Shown here one piece after another: positions 49,649 through 59,012 of a stretch of 64,000 nucleotides of DNA (its first letter is position 1; each line of letters starts with the position of its first letter). Source of the stretch: JADLGL01 sp050184415 (GTDB taxonomy: Bacteria > Pseudomonadota > Alphaproteobacteria > Rhizobiales > Kaistiaceae); assembly GCA_050184415.1 (NCBI GenBank), contig JBFXAJ010000005.1:1-64000 (forward strand), read 5' to 3'. The notes under the pieces were generated by a model. It was not told the origin of the DNA. It made no database searches and was given only the letters and a program-made list of their open reading frames with translations. Made by a program: the position numbers and the translations under genes.

Positions 49649-50765
49649 GCGGCCGCGGGAAGGGCAGCGCCGTCATCGCGACCGGGTTCGTGACGCCGAG
49701 ATAGTCCGCGGGGTAGGGCGACGGCCGCGGGCGGGGCAGCGGGATGTCGACCAGCACCAGGGCGTTCGGATTGGCGCCGCCCGTGACGACCTCTACCGGA
49801 ACCGCTTCCGTCTGCCGGGGACCGATCTGGGCGGCGAGCACGGCATCGAGATCGAGGAGATTGTCGCCGCCCGCGCCGCCTTCCGGGCACATGGTGGATC
49901 GCAAGTCGGTCACGCCCGCCGTCGTCGGGTTCGGGCGGAACAGAGGCAGCGCGACATTGCCGACGGCCCCGCCGGCGAAGCCGACATCAAGGAGCTCCGC
50001 CGCGAAGATGGCGCGCGCCCCCTCGGAGGCCTCGCCGAGGACGACGGCGAGGAGCGTCCGTCCGTTGCGGGTCGCGGTGGCCACGAGGTTGTAGCCCGAC
50101 GAGCAGATGTAGCCGGTCTTCATCCCGTTCGCACCGGCGTAGTAGCCGAGGAGCGCGTTGCCCGCCGGCATCACCGTCGAGCCGTAGCGGATCGCCTCGA
50201 TGGCGAAGTAGCTGCGGTACTCCGGAAACTGGTGCCAGATCATGTAGGCGAGCATCGCCATGTCGCGCGCATTCGTGCTCTGGCCGCTGCTCGGAAGGCC
50301 GTGCGGGTTGACGAAGCGCGTCCCGGACAGGCCAAGCCGTGCCGCCTCGGCGTTCATCATGTTCACGAACGACTCGATGCTGCCGCCGATGGCCTCCGCG
50401 ACCGCGTTGGCGACGTCGTTGGCGCTCTTCACGACCAGCATCTTGAGGGCGTTGTCGACCGTCACGACGGTCCCGGCCGGGAACCCCATCGTGGCCGGCT
50501 GGACCTGCGTGGCGCGCTCGGAGATGACGACCGGGGAATCCATCTGGATGCGGCCGGCGCGGAGGCCCTGGAAGGCGACGTAGATCGTCATCAGCTTGGT
50601 GAGCGACGCCGGATACCAGAGGTCGCCGGCCTGGCGCTGGGCCAGTACCTCGCCGGTGTCGACGTCGACCAGGACGTAGGGCGGCTCGGCGGCGGCCGCG
50701 TTGGCCGCCAGCACCATAGCCGCCGCGAGGAAGACGCCGAGGAGGCGGCCGAACGCTCTCTTCAT
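49641..50765 (-). CDS. dacA: D-alanyl-D-alanine carboxypeptidase (penicillin-binding protein 5/6 class)
   Basis: The start at ATG 50765 gives 374 residues with a signal peptide ending A-A-A-A-E (about 26). The open frame continues upstream only as antisense of the next gene. The serine-peptidase motifs are S54-x-x-K57 (P-A-S-L-T-K), S114-A-N116 (V-K-S-A-N-D) and K216-T-G (G-M-K-T-G-Y-I). The S11 carboxypeptidase trims the terminal D-alanine of peptidoglycan stem peptides. The C-terminal 100 residues are Pro-rich and lack an obvious amphipathic anchor helix. Confidence 0.93.
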   Translation of the reverse strand: MKRAFGRLLGVFLAAAMVLAANAAAAEPPYVLVDVDTGEVLAQRQAGDLWYPASLTKLMTIYVAFQGLRAGRIQMDSPVVISERATQVQPATMGFPAGTVVTVDNALKMLVVKSANDVANAVAEAIGGSIESFVNMMNAEAARLGLSGTRFVNPHGLPSSGQSTNARDMAMLAYMIWHQFPEYRSYFAIEAIRYGSTVMPAGNALLGYYAGANGMKTGYICSSGYNLVATATRNGRTLLAVVLGEASEGARAIFAAELLDVGFAGGAVGNVALPLFRPNPTTAGVTDLRSTMCPEGGAGGDNLLDLDAVLAAQIGPRQTEAVPVEVVTGGANPNALVLVDIPLPRPRPSPYPADYLGVTNPVAMTALPFPRPRP

Positions 50766-50862
50766 TCGTGCTGGTTGACCAAGAATTCCGGGCGGTGACG
50801 TTTCTAGGCGACCGACGGCAGGTTGGAAAGGCGCGGGGCACGGCGGCGCCGCAAGGCGTCTC

Positions 50863-52194
50863 CTAAGCCGGCTTCTCTTTCTCGTCGTCGGGGATGATGG
50901 CGGGAAGCGGGGACGGCGGCGGAACCTCGTCGAGCGCGTCCGAGCCGCCGAGCTCGGTCGCCAAAGGCGCGAGATGGGCGTCCGAAGGTGGAGGGGCCGG
51001 AAGTTCGGCGGGGGGCGCGACGGCCACGGAGTCCTCCGCAGCCGGTTCTGCCGCTGACGGCGCTGCGGCGGGAGGGGCCGTCTCGCCGGCAGCGGCGATC
51101 GGCGGCTCGATATGATCCGCTGCCGCAAGCCACTCGATGTCGGCACCGGGCTCGGCGTTCGCACCGCCATGCTCCGGCCTCAGCTCCGGCGCGGGCACCG
51201 CGTCGGAATCGCCCAGGGCGGCGGGATCCTCCGCTGCCACGACGGGAGCCGCAGCGAGGCGTTCCCCGGCAGCGGTGTGCGTGTCGGGCCCCTCATCGCC
51301 CGGCGGCTCGGGGATGTCGGGCTCGTCCGGATGCAGCGGACCGATCTCGGCGCGGGCCTCGTGCACCGACGGGATGACGGCATCCTTCGCGGCCGCGCCG
51401 GTTCCGAAGGTCAGGGGGCGCCGCCGGATCAGATTGCGGATGCCGAGGCCGGCACCGGCCAGCGCGCCCTCGAGCGCCTCCTCACGGAGCCAGGCCGGCG
51501 GGCGCACGAAGATGAAGCGGTAGGCAAGGGCGATGATGAGGAGGGTGAGCGCCCAGGAGATCAGCACATCGGACAGGAAATGGCCGCCGAAGGCGATGCG
51601 GTTCATCGAGAAGATGAACGCGAGGATGCCGGTCGCGACGAGGACCGGATTGCGGAACCGCCTCGGCACCACGAAGGCGAGGGCCATGAGCCAGATGCCG
51701 AACGACGCCTCACCCGAGACGAACGAGCAGTTCGTGCCGCAGAAGTCGCTCATGTGCCAGGCGCCCACGAATGGCTGATCGCCGCCGAAATCCACCACTT
51801 CGACCGGTCGTGGCCGGCCCCAGACCGATTTCAGGAGGCCGTTGACGAGAAGGCCGGGGCCGAGCGCGAGCGTCGCCGAGAGGAACAAGGTCGTCCGGAC
51901 CGGGACGAGGCTCGTTCGCCGCGGCAGGATCAGCTTCAGGAGCACGGACGCGAGAAGGACGCCGGTGATGATCCAGACGATCGTCTCCGACAGGCTGCGG
52001 AGCCAGATGAAGGCCGGCACGCGCGATGCGGGGAAGCCGAGCGCCGGATCGTAGAACTGGCGGCTGAACCAGAGGTCAAATGCCGGCACCACGAGGAAAA
52101 CGGCCGACAGCGCGAGCGTCACGGCGATCAGGACGGTGATCGGTCCGAGCCATGGCGAACGGGGCGGCGCGGGTTCGGTCGAAAGGTCGCTCAT
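50863..52194 (-). CDS. PAP2-family membrane phosphatase with a long acidic/Pro-Ala tail
   Basis: The product has 443 residues from ATG 52194. Residues about 15-245 form the membrane PAP2 domain: K-S-V-W-G-R-P-R-P, N-C-S-F-V-S-G-E-A-S (the second motif, with glutamate where many have histidine) and N-R-I-A-F-G-G-H-F-L-S-D-V. Such enzymes dephosphorylate lipid A or undecaprenyl/phosphatidyl substrates at the outer face of the inner membrane. The remaining ~185 residues are rich in Ala, Pro, Glu and Asp with no predictable fold. The tail length is unusual for the family. Confidence 0.85.
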   Translation of the reverse strand: MSDLSTEPAPPRSPWLGPITVLIAVTLALSAVFLVVPAFDLWFSRQFYDPALGFPASRVPAFIWLRSLSETIVWIITGVLLASVLLKLILPRRTSLVPVRTTLFLSATLALGPGLLVNGLLKSVWGRPRPVEVVDFGGDQPFVGAWHMSDFCGTNCSFVSGEASFGIWLMALAFVVPRRFRNPVLVATGILAFIFSMNRIAFGGHFLSDVLISWALTLLIIALAYRFIFVRPPAWLREEALEGALAGAGLGIRNLIRRRPLTFGTGAAAKDAVIPSVHEARAEIGPLHPDEPDIPEPPGDEGPDTHTAAGERLAAAPVVAAEDPAALGDSDAVPAPELRPEHGGANAEPGADIEWLAAADHIEPPIAAAGETAPPAAAPSAAEPAAEDSVAVAPPAELPAPPPSDAHLAPLATELGGSDALDEVPPPSPLPAIIPDDEKEKPA

Positions 52195-52459
52195 CTGCCG
52201 TCCTGGGCCTCGGAACCGGCTCTTGGGATAGGGCGCAGGAGCAGGCTTGTCACGCCGCAGCGAAGTCGCGGCGTTCGAGCGGCGGCCGACGATCGCCCCT
52301 CAGTGGCACAAGTTATTGAAATCGCTAGCTTTGGTGTACGATCCGGAAGGCAGCGCTGCCCGGGCGGCGTGGCGCGGCGGCGGGCGATCCCCGGACCGTA
52401 GCGGCGTATCCGCCAGGCCTTCGTATCGCTAAGGTGCGGCTCCCTCCGGACTGGCAGAC

Positions 52460-53101
52460 GTGCTCGATCTCCTCCCTCCGCCGCTTGCGCTCGCCGGCTT
52501 CGTCGCCGCGGTGGCGGTCCTCGCCCTGACGCCGGGGCCGGACATGCTGCTCTATCTCGGCAAGACGGTCGCGCAAGGACGTCGCGCCGGGTTCGTGACC
52601 CTCGCCGGCGCGCTGTCGGGGATCCTGACTCACACGATGCTGGTCGCGGTCGGCCTTTCGGCGCTGATCGCGGCCTCCGCGGCGGCCTTCACCATCGTGA
52701 AGATCGCGGGCGCGCTCTACCTAGTCTATCTCGCCTATGATGCGATCCGGAACGGCACCCGGTTCAGCTTCCGGCCGGACACCGGCCCGGAGCGGCTGTC
52801 GGCCCTCTACCTCAAAGGCCTCCTCGTCAACCTCCTCAACCCGAAAATCATCGTCTTCTTCCTGACCTTCCTGCCGCAGTTCGTCTCGCCTGACGACGCC
52901 AACCCCACGGCGCGCTTCTTCGTCCTCGGCGTCGGCTTCATCCTCGTCGCGATCCCGATCTGCACGGCGCAGATCCTGCTCGCGGGCGCGTTCGCGGGTT
53001 TCCTGAAGCGCTCGCCGCGGGCGACGCGCGCGATCGACTACGTCTTCGCCGGCGTCATGGGCGCGTTCGCCATCCGCCTCGCCTTCGCCGAAGGGAAGTA
53101 G
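52460..53101 (+). CDS. LysE-family amino-acid exporter
   Basis: The start is GTG 52460 and the product has 213 residues with about six helices. A-L-T-P-G-P-D-M-L-L-Y near the start and G-L-L-V-N-L-L-N-P-K-I-I-V-F-F-L-T-F-L-P-Q-F are the RhtB/LysE signatures. Proteins of this group export amino acids or derivatives, often homoserine/threonine. It is co-oriented with the membrane-protein gene 8 bp downstream, so the two are probably one transcription unit. Confidence 0.92.
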   Translation: MLDLLPPPLALAGFVAAVAVLALTPGPDMLLYLGKTVAQGRRAGFVTLAGALSGILTHTMLVAVGLSALIAASAAAFTIVKIAGALYLVYLAYDAIRNGTRFSFRPDTGPERLSALYLKGLLVNLLNPKIIVFFLTFLPQFVSPDDANPTARFFVLGVGFILVAIPICTAQILLAGAFAGFLKRSPRATRAIDYVFAGVMGAFAIRLAFAEGK

Positions 53102-53109
53102 CCGCCCCG

Positions 53110-53715
53110 ATGAAGGAGCTTCTTGCGGCCCTCGCGGTGGTGCTCACCTTCGTGGCCTACATTCCCTACATCCGGTCGATCCGGCGCGGGGAGACCAAGC
53201 CGCACGTCTTCTCGTGGGTGATCTGGGGCCTGTCGACGGTCCTTGCCTTCCTCGGCCAGCTCGCCGGCTCCGGCGGGATCGGCGCCTGGCCGATCGGCAT
53301 ATCGGGGCTGATCACGCTCTACGTCGCCTTCCTCGCCTGGCAGCGGCGGGCCGACAGCACGATCAAGCCGGTCGACTGGGCGTTCTTCGCCGCCGCGCTC
53401 GCGTCATTGCCCCTGTGGTGGCTGACGAATGACCCGCTGTGGGCGATCGTCGTCCTGACGGTCGTGGACATGCTCGGCTTCGTGCCGACCTTCCGCCGTG
53501 CCTTCGAGCACCCGTTCGGCGAGAGCGTGCCGTACTACGTGATCATGGCAGTCCGGAACTCGGTCGCCATCGCCGCGCTCGAGACCTATTCGGTGACGAC
53601 GGTCCTGTTCCCCGGGACGATCGCGGTCGCCTGCGTGATCTTCGTTACGATGGTGGCGTGGCGGCGGCGGATCGTTGCCGCCGATGCGAGCGTCGACACG
53701 CCCCAGGCGTTCTAG
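53110..53715 (+). CDS. uncharacterised six-helix membrane protein
   Basis: The 201-residue protein from ATG 53110 has about six predicted helices. The N-terminal Y-I-P-Y-I-R-S-I-R-R-G-E-T-K-P-H-V-F-S-W-V-I-W-G-L resembles the proline-rich turn of PQ-loop/SemiSWEET-type proteins, and the second half (F-V-P-T-F-R-R-A-F-E-H-P) has a similar turn, which may reflect an internal duplication. The family cannot be named securely. It follows the LysE exporter closely. The gene ends at the repeated palindrome. Confidence 0.7.
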   Translation: MKELLAALAVVLTFVAYIPYIRSIRRGETKPHVFSWVIWGLSTVLAFLGQLAGSGGIGAWPIGISGLITLYVAFLAWQRRADSTIKPVDWAFFAAALASLPLWWLTNDPLWAIVVLTVVDMLGFVPTFRRAFEHPFGESVPYYVIMAVRNSVAIAALETYSVTTVLFPGTIAVACVIFVTMVAWRRRIVAADASVDTPQAF

Positions 53716-53717
53716 CC

Positions 53718-53759
53718 CTAGTCGAAGTCGGATGTTCCGACGTCGGCCAGTTGAGTCCG
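53718..53759. repeat. palindromic intergenic element, copy B
   Basis: It is nearly identical to the reverse complement of 14722-14764 (about 41 of 43 positions). The hairpin AAGTCGGA/TTCCGACGT region lies between the stop of the six-helix membrane protein gene (53715) and the convergent stop of the dehydrogenase gene (53765). The same setting at both copies suggests a terminator function. Confidence 0.75.
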
Positions 53760-53764
53760 GTCCT

Positions 53765-54646
<882 letters not shown>

Positions 54647-54702
54647 GCCCTAACGAGACTGCTGCGACGAACGGGCCGTCATCGGCATAGGCTTCCCGAT
54701 TG

Positions 54703-55422
54703 TCAAGGCTGCGCCTCGGGCTGCGGCGCATTGCGCGCCGTGGTGAGGCCCCGGTCGAAGAGCGGCGTCCCCGACCGGCGAAGGACGAAGATCAGGATCG
54801 CGCCCATCGCCGCTCCGCCGACATGCGCCCACCAGGCGACGACGACGTCGCCCTCCGTGAAGGCATAGAAGAGCTGGAGCGCGATCCAGGCGCCGAGGAG
54901 CAGGAAGGCTGGTAGCCGCAGCGGTATCTTCGACAGGAAGAGGAACCACACCCAGACCTTGGGGTGCAGGATCAGATAGGCCGCGATCACGCCCGCGACG
55001 GCACCGGACGCGCCGATCAGCACCGCGCCCGATTCCGGCTGCACGACGGCATGGAGGAGGCCGGCGCCGATCCCACACAGGACGTAGAACAGGATGAACC
55101 GGAGGTGGCCCACGGCGTCCTCGACATTGTCGCCGAACACCCAGAGGAACAGCATGTTGCCGAGGAGGTGCAGGAAGTCGGCGTGGACAAACGTGTAGGT
55201 GAGGAGCGTGAGCGGCTCCGGGATCAGCGCGATCTCCTCGACCCGCGCCGCCGAACCCATGAGGGTGATCGGGATCAGCCCGAGGCCCGCGGTCAAGTCC
55301 CGCGACCAGAGCGGCGTCTGCTCGAGGATGAAGACGATTAGATTCGCCGCGATGAGGGCGAGCGTGCCCCATTGGAGGCCGATATGCTGCAGGCGGTTGG
55401 CGTCGTGGATCGGAATGAACAT
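54703..55422 (-). CDS. rhomboid-family intramembrane serine protease
   Basis: The 239-residue protein from ATG 55422 has at least six helices. H-L-L-G-N-M-L-F-L-W-V-F-G-D-N-V-E-D is the rhomboid segment holding the conserved HxxxN. G-A-S-G-A-V-A-G supplies the catalytic serine in the fourth helix, and W-W-A-H-V-G-G supplies the histidine in the sixth. It cleaves membrane proteins within the bilayer. Targets are unknown. The cobalamin adenosyltransferase gene lies 21 bp downstream in the direction of transcription. Confidence 0.93.
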   Translation of the reverse strand: MFIPIHDANRLQHIGLQWGTLALIAANLIVFILEQTPLWSRDLTAGLGLIPITLMGSAARVEEIALIPEPLTLLTYTFVHADFLHLLGNMLFLWVFGDNVEDAVGHLRFILFYVLCGIGAGLLHAVVQPESGAVLIGASGAVAGVIAAYLILHPKVWVWFLFLSKIPLRLPAFLLLGAWIALQLFYAFTEGDVVVAWWAHVGGAAMGAILIFVLRRSGTPLFDRGLTTARNAPQPEAQP

Positions 55423-55443
55423 CCCGCGGCCCCCCTCCGGCCG

Positions 55444-56022
55444 TCAGCGGTTCTGCCCGGGTATCCAGAGCACGTCGGCAGCGCCCTTGTCATTGGCCCA
55501 GCGTGCCGCCACGAACAACAGGTCGGACAGCCGGTTGATGTAGCGGATCGCCGGCGGCGACAGGGTTTCGCCCGGCTCGGCAAGGAGCCGGACCATGTCG
55601 CGCTCCGCCCGCCGGGCGACCGTCCGCGCAACATGGAGGGCCGCTGCCAGCGCCTTGCCGCCCGGGAGCACGAACGAACGGAGCGGCGCGAGCGCCTCGT
55701 TGAGCTCGTCGATCTCGCTTTCGAGGCGTGCCACCTGGTCGTCGCTCACGCGGAGCGCCGCGCCGGCGGCTTCGTTGTCGACCAACGGCGTCGCAAGGTC
55801 GGCTCCAAGGTCGAACAGGTCGTTCTGGGCGCGGCCGAGGATGACGTCGATCTCGATCGCGCCGTAGCTGTGGACCCTAGCGACGCCGATCGCAGCATTT
55901 GTCTCGTCGACCGCGCCGATCGCTTCGATGCGGAGATCGCCCTTCGACAGCCGCGAGCCGCCGACGATGGACGTCGAGCCGTCGTCGCCGGTCCGCGTAT
56001 AGATCCTGTTGAGGACGACCAT
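55444..56022 (-). CDS. cob(I)yrinic acid a,c-diamide / cob(I)alamin adenosyltransferase, PduO type
   Basis: The start at ATG 56022 gives 192 residues. I-Y-T-R-T-G-D-D-G-S-T-S-I-V-G-G at the N-terminus binds ATP, and R-A-E-R-D-M-V-R-L and Y-I-N-R-L-S-D-L-L-F-V-A-A-R are the C-terminal signatures of the PduO-like trimer. The enzyme transfers the adenosyl group of ATP to cob(I)alamin. It lies 16 bp downstream of the small twin-helix protein gene, a common arrangement in Hyphomicrobiales. Confidence 0.94.
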   Translation of the reverse strand: MVVLNRIYTRTGDDGSTSIVGGSRLSKGDLRIEAIGAVDETNAAIGVARVHSYGAIEIDVILGRAQNDLFDLGADLATPLVDNEAAGAALRVSDDQVARLESEIDELNEALAPLRSFVLPGGKALAAALHVARTVARRAERDMVRLLAEPGETLSPPAIRYINRLSDLLFVAARWANDKGAADVLWIPGQNR

Positions 56023-56038
56023 CGCCCGAACTCGCCTG

Positions 56039-56248
56039 TCAGGGCGCTGCCGCACCGCCTCCGCGGCCGGCGAAGTAGAGCGCGACCATCACCAGGATGA
56101 TCGCCAGGAACTGCAGCATCACGCGGGCGCGCATGAGCTTCTGCGACATCGACGGCGGGCCGCCGCGCATCAGGTTGAAGAGGCCGAGGACGAGGACGAC
56201 CGCAACAAGGCCGGCGACGATCAGCGCCAGGATCTGCCAGAACGACAT
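56039..56248 (-). CDS. twin-transmembrane-helix small protein (HIG1-like)
   Basis: The start at ATG 56248 gives 69 residues. Helix 1 is L-A-L-I-V-A-G-L-V-A-V-V-L-V-L-G-L and helix 2 F-L-A-I-I-L-V-M-V-A-L-Y-F, joined by R-G-G-P-P-S-M-S-Q-K-L-M-R-A-R-V-M-L-Q, which matches the HIG1 domain loop (M-x-x-R-v-x-x-Q). Mitochondrial relatives associate with respiratory complexes. The bacterial role is unknown. It is co-transcribed with the adenosyltransferase. Confidence 0.9.
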   Translation of the reverse strand: MSFWQILALIVAGLVAVVLVLGLFNLMRGGPPSMSQKLMRARVMLQFLAIILVMVALYFAGRGGGAAAP

Positions 56249-56315
56249 CCAAACCTCCCGATTTTGCGCGCATCTTACGCGCGTCGCCGCCGGCTGGCCA
56301 CGAGCAGCGGGGAGG

Positions 56316-56831
56316 CTAGTTGAGCTGCCAGATCGCGATGTTGAGCGCGGTCGCGAAGGAAACCCAGGCGAGATAGGGCAGCATGAGAAGCGCCGCCCAA
56401 CCGTCAACACGGCGGAAAGCAATGATCAGCGCTGCGATCGAAAGCCAAAGGAGGGCAATCACGATGATCGCAATCCCCGGCGATTCGAGGCCGAAGAAGG
56501 TGATCGACCATCCGGCGTTCAGGACCAGCTGCGCGGCGAAGAGCGCCAACGTTCCGCGGATCGGGATTCCGGCGTCGCCAGCCTTCCACCACACCCGCCA
56601 CACTGCGATCGCCATCAGTGTGTAGAGCACGGACCAGACCGGTCCGAAGACGGCGTTGGGCGGGTTGAACGACGGCTTCTCGAGCGCGGCGTACCAGGAG
56701 CCGAGCTGGGTGACGGTGAACGCCGAGCCGATCGCGGCCGTCGCGAAGCAGGCCGCAAGTGCCACGACCAGGCCGAGGAGCACCTTGGGGTCGTGCCAGG
56801 ACCGGCCGGCGTGGTTGGTGACGAACGTCAT
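56316..56831 (-). CDS. tspO: TspO/MBR-family membrane protein
   Basis: The 171-residue protein from ATG 56831 has five helices. W-Y-A-A-L-E-K-P-S-F-N-P-P-N-A-V-F-G-P-V-W-S-V-L-Y-T-L-M is the TspO loop that closes the ligand site, and W-V-S-F-A-T-A-L-N is the C-terminal helix. TspO binds tetrapyrroles and takes part in stress or photosynthesis regulation in alphaproteobacteria. No photosynthesis genes are present. It lies 9 bp downstream of the host-attachment family gene. Confidence 0.94.
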   Translation of the reverse strand: MTFVTNHAGRSWHDPKVLLGLVVALAACFATAAIGSAFTVTQLGSWYAALEKPSFNPPNAVFGPVWSVLYTLMAIAVWRVWWKAGDAGIPIRGTLALFAAQLVLNAGWSITFFGLESPGIAIIVIALLWLSIAALIIAFRRVDGWAALLMLPYLAWVSFATALNIAIWQLN

Positions 56832-56840
56832 GTCGGAACC

Positions 56841-57290
56841 TCATCCTTCTCCGAGGATACGCTCGATGCTCGCGATCGGATGACCGGTGAGGTCCTTGTC
56901 GATCTCCGCGATCAGCCGGCTCCTGACCTCGGAATGAAGCTCCGCACGCAGTTCCCCGAGGGTCCGCGGCGGCGCAACGATCACGAGACTCTCATACCCG
57001 CCGGCATGCGCTGCCCGGTAGAGCATGGTGGCGATGTCCTTGGCGAAGCGATGCTTGTCGAAGCGAAACCAGTCCGCTTCCTCCAGCACGGCGGTCTTCG
57101 GGCCAAGGGCGTCGAGCCGGCGGCTCTCCCGGTCTTGATCGGCCGGAGCCGCAAGCGTCTCGACGCCAAGGACGACGCGGTCGATCGCAAGGTCGGGGTG
57201 GGCTTCGCTGCCCCGGTTGCGGAGAACCAGCGCCTTCTCGCCGTCGCCGACGAAGACGATCGCGCCTTGGGGAATTCTGACTTCAGCCAT
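56841..57290 (-). CDS. host-attachment family protein
   Basis: The product has 149 residues from ATG 57290. I-V-F-V-G-D-G-E-K-A-L-V-L-R-N, the D-Q-D-R-E-S segment, the F-A-K-D-I-A-T-M-L helix, V-I-V-A-P-P-R-T-L-G-E-L-R and I-D-K-D-L-T-G-H-P match the Host_attach (PF10116) family described in Agrobacterium and Pseudomonas. It resembles archaeal release-factor-like folds. Its role in this organism is unknown. It is convergent with no gene, and the BrkB-family gene begins divergently 122 bp away. Confidence 0.88.
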   Translation of the reverse strand: MAEVRIPQGAIVFVGDGEKALVLRNRGSEAHPDLAIDRVVLGVETLAAPADQDRESRRLDALGPKTAVLEEADWFRFDKHRFAKDIATMLYRAAHAGGYESLVIVAPPRTLGELRAELHSEVRSRLIAEIDKDLTGHPIASIERILGEG

Positions 57291-57412
57291 CGGGACCTCC
57301 CTGGACGGGTGCGACCGTCACCGGCCTAGCGCGCGGGCCTTGCAACGCCCAGGTCTCAAGGGTCTAAGGGACCTTCGGGTTCCCGCCCGCGGTCTTTCCA
57401 CAACTTTGGTCG

Positions 57413-58411
57413 ATGACGACGAAGCATCCCGATTCGCCCAATGCCTCCTGGCTGGCATTCCTGGAGCCAGTCCGGCGCCTGTGGCGGCGCGTGGCGTCGA
57501 TTCCTTGGCTTCGCCGCACCTTCCGGGTGCTCGGGATCACCATCGGCCGGCTGTCGCAGGATGACGGCTGGGCCATGGCGAGCCACCTCGCGCTCTCGGC
57601 GCTGATGGCGCTGTTCCCGTTCCTGATCTTCGTCGCCGCGGCGGCGGGCCTGTTATTCGGCAACGCCCAGCTCGCCGAGGAGGCGACGACGCTTCTCTTC
57701 GACACCTGGCCGGAGCCGGTGGCAGCGCCCATCGCGCGCGAGGTGGAGAACGTCCTCACCAGTCCGCGGGCCGGGGTCATCACGATCTCGGTGCTGGTGA
57801 CGTTCTATCTCGCCTCGAACGGCGTCGAGGCGGTTCGTGCCGCGCTCAGCCGTGCCTACGGCACCGAGCAGCAGCGGACGTTCTTCTTCCTGCGCCTCCA
57901 GAGCCTCGGCTTCGTCCTCCTTGGCACCGTCGCTTGCCTGGCCCTTGCGCTTCTCGGCGTCCTCGGACCGCTCCTCTTCACGCTGCTGCAGAACTGGTGG
58001 CCGTGGCTCGCCGACCAGGGCGGCGCCTTCCAGGCCTTCCGCTACATCGTGGTGGGGTCGCTGCTGACCGGGGCGCTCATCGCTGCGCACACCTGGCTGC
58101 CCGGCCGGCGCTGGCAGGGCATCCGGATCTGGCCCGGGATCGTGGCGACGCTGGCCGGCTGGTGGATCGCCACCGTCAGCTTCGCGTCATACCTCGAAGG
58201 ATTTGCCAACTACGTTTCGACCTATGCCGGCCTCGCCGGCATCGTGACGGCGCTGTTCTACCTCTATGTGATGTCGGTGATCCTGATCTTCGGCGCCGAG
58301 CTCAACGCGGCGATCGCGCGGACCAGCCCGCGCGCCACCCGCACCCGGACCGAGAAGACCAAGAAGCGCGGCCGCATCGCGCCGCCGCGGCCGCCGAGCT
58401 TCGACGACTAG
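57413..58411 (+). CDS. YihY/BrkB-family membrane protein
   Basis: The 332-residue protein from ATG 57413 has six helices. Q-D-D-G-W-A-M-A-S-H-L-A-L-S-A-L-M-A-L-F-P-F is the first conserved segment, and F-A-N-Y-V-S-T-Y-A-G-L-A-G-I-V-T-A-L-F-Y-L-Y is the last. It was formerly annotated as ribonuclease BN in error. The function is unknown. The stop codon overlaps the convergent stop of the reductase gene by four bases. Confidence 0.92.
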   Translation: MTTKHPDSPNASWLAFLEPVRRLWRRVASIPWLRRTFRVLGITIGRLSQDDGWAMASHLALSALMALFPFLIFVAAAAGLLFGNAQLAEEATTLLFDTWPEPVAAPIAREVENVLTSPRAGVITISVLVTFYLASNGVEAVRAALSRAYGTEQQRTFFFLRLQSLGFVLLGTVACLALALLGVLGPLLFTLLQNWWPWLADQGGAFQAFRYIVVGSLLTGALIAAHTWLPGRRWQGIRIWPGIVATLAGWWIATVSFASYLEGFANYVSTYAGLAGIVTALFYLYVMSVILIFGAELNAAIARTSPRATRTRTEKTKKRGRIAPPRPPSFDD

Positions 58412-58968
58412 CGCCGGCGCACCGCGTAGCGAAGGCCGGTTCGACCCGGCAGCGCGTCCACCTTGGTTTGCTCGAGCCGCACATCCGCGGTCAGGTTCTC
58501 GAAGAGGCGAAGGCCATCCCCGAGGATGACCGGGACGACGTCGATGTGCAGTTCATCGACAAGGCCGAGATTGAGAAGCGACTGGATCGTCCTCGCTCCG
58601 CCGACCACGGTGACGTCGCGGCCGCCCGCCTCGGCCTTCGCGGCGGCGACCGCCTTCTTGAGACCGGTCGTGACGAAGATGAAACGGAGCTGGTCGTTCT
58701 CCTTCGGTCGCGTCGCCGGCGGACGGCTCGAGACGATGATCAGCGGCACCTGGAACTCGTAGGTGTCGGCGAAAGCGTCGGGGTCCTTCGCCATCTCGAA
58801 TGTCCGCCGGCCCATGAGCACGGCGCCCGTGCGCGCCACGATCTCCGCCGCGCGAGGGTCGTTGTCATTGTCCCCGCTCGAGAGGTCGGCATAGAGCGCC
58901 CCGACGCTGCCGTCGCGATCGCTGACGAATCCGTCGAGCGACATGCTCATCCCGGCGATCAGGGCCAT
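58408..58968 (-). CDS. dihydrofolate-reductase-fold (RibD C-terminal) family protein
   Basis: The start at ATG 58968 (GGAAGGAA upstream) gives 186 residues. M-S-M-S-L-D-G-F-V-S-D at the N-terminus, V-L-M-G-R-R-T-F-E in the nucleotide region, V-T-V-V-G-G-A-R-T-I-Q-S-L-L-N-L-G-L-V-D-E-L and V-P-V-I-L-G-D-G-L-R-L-F match the dihydrofolate-reductase-like family used in many small reductases. The substrate is unknown. It is convergent with the YihY/BrkB gene. Confidence 0.9.
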   Translation of the reverse strand: MALIAGMSMSLDGFVSDRDGSVGALYADLSSGDNDNDPRAAEIVARTGAVLMGRRTFEMAKDPDAFADTYEFQVPLIIVSSRPPATRPKENDQLRFIFVTTGLKKAVAAAKAEAGGRDVTVVGGARTIQSLLNLGLVDELHIDVVPVILGDGLRLFENLTADVRLEQTKVDALPGRTGLRYAVRRR

Positions 58969-59012
58969 CGTTCCTTCCTTGCTCTTCCGGCCTTGGCGCC
59001 GTTGTCGGGCGC

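Noticed and set aside
49641..51170. A 509-residue carboxypeptidase with a 135-residue N-terminal extension
   Set aside because: The extension is antisense to nothing useful and overlaps the phosphatase gene's tail; the signal peptide at ATG 50765 marks the true start.
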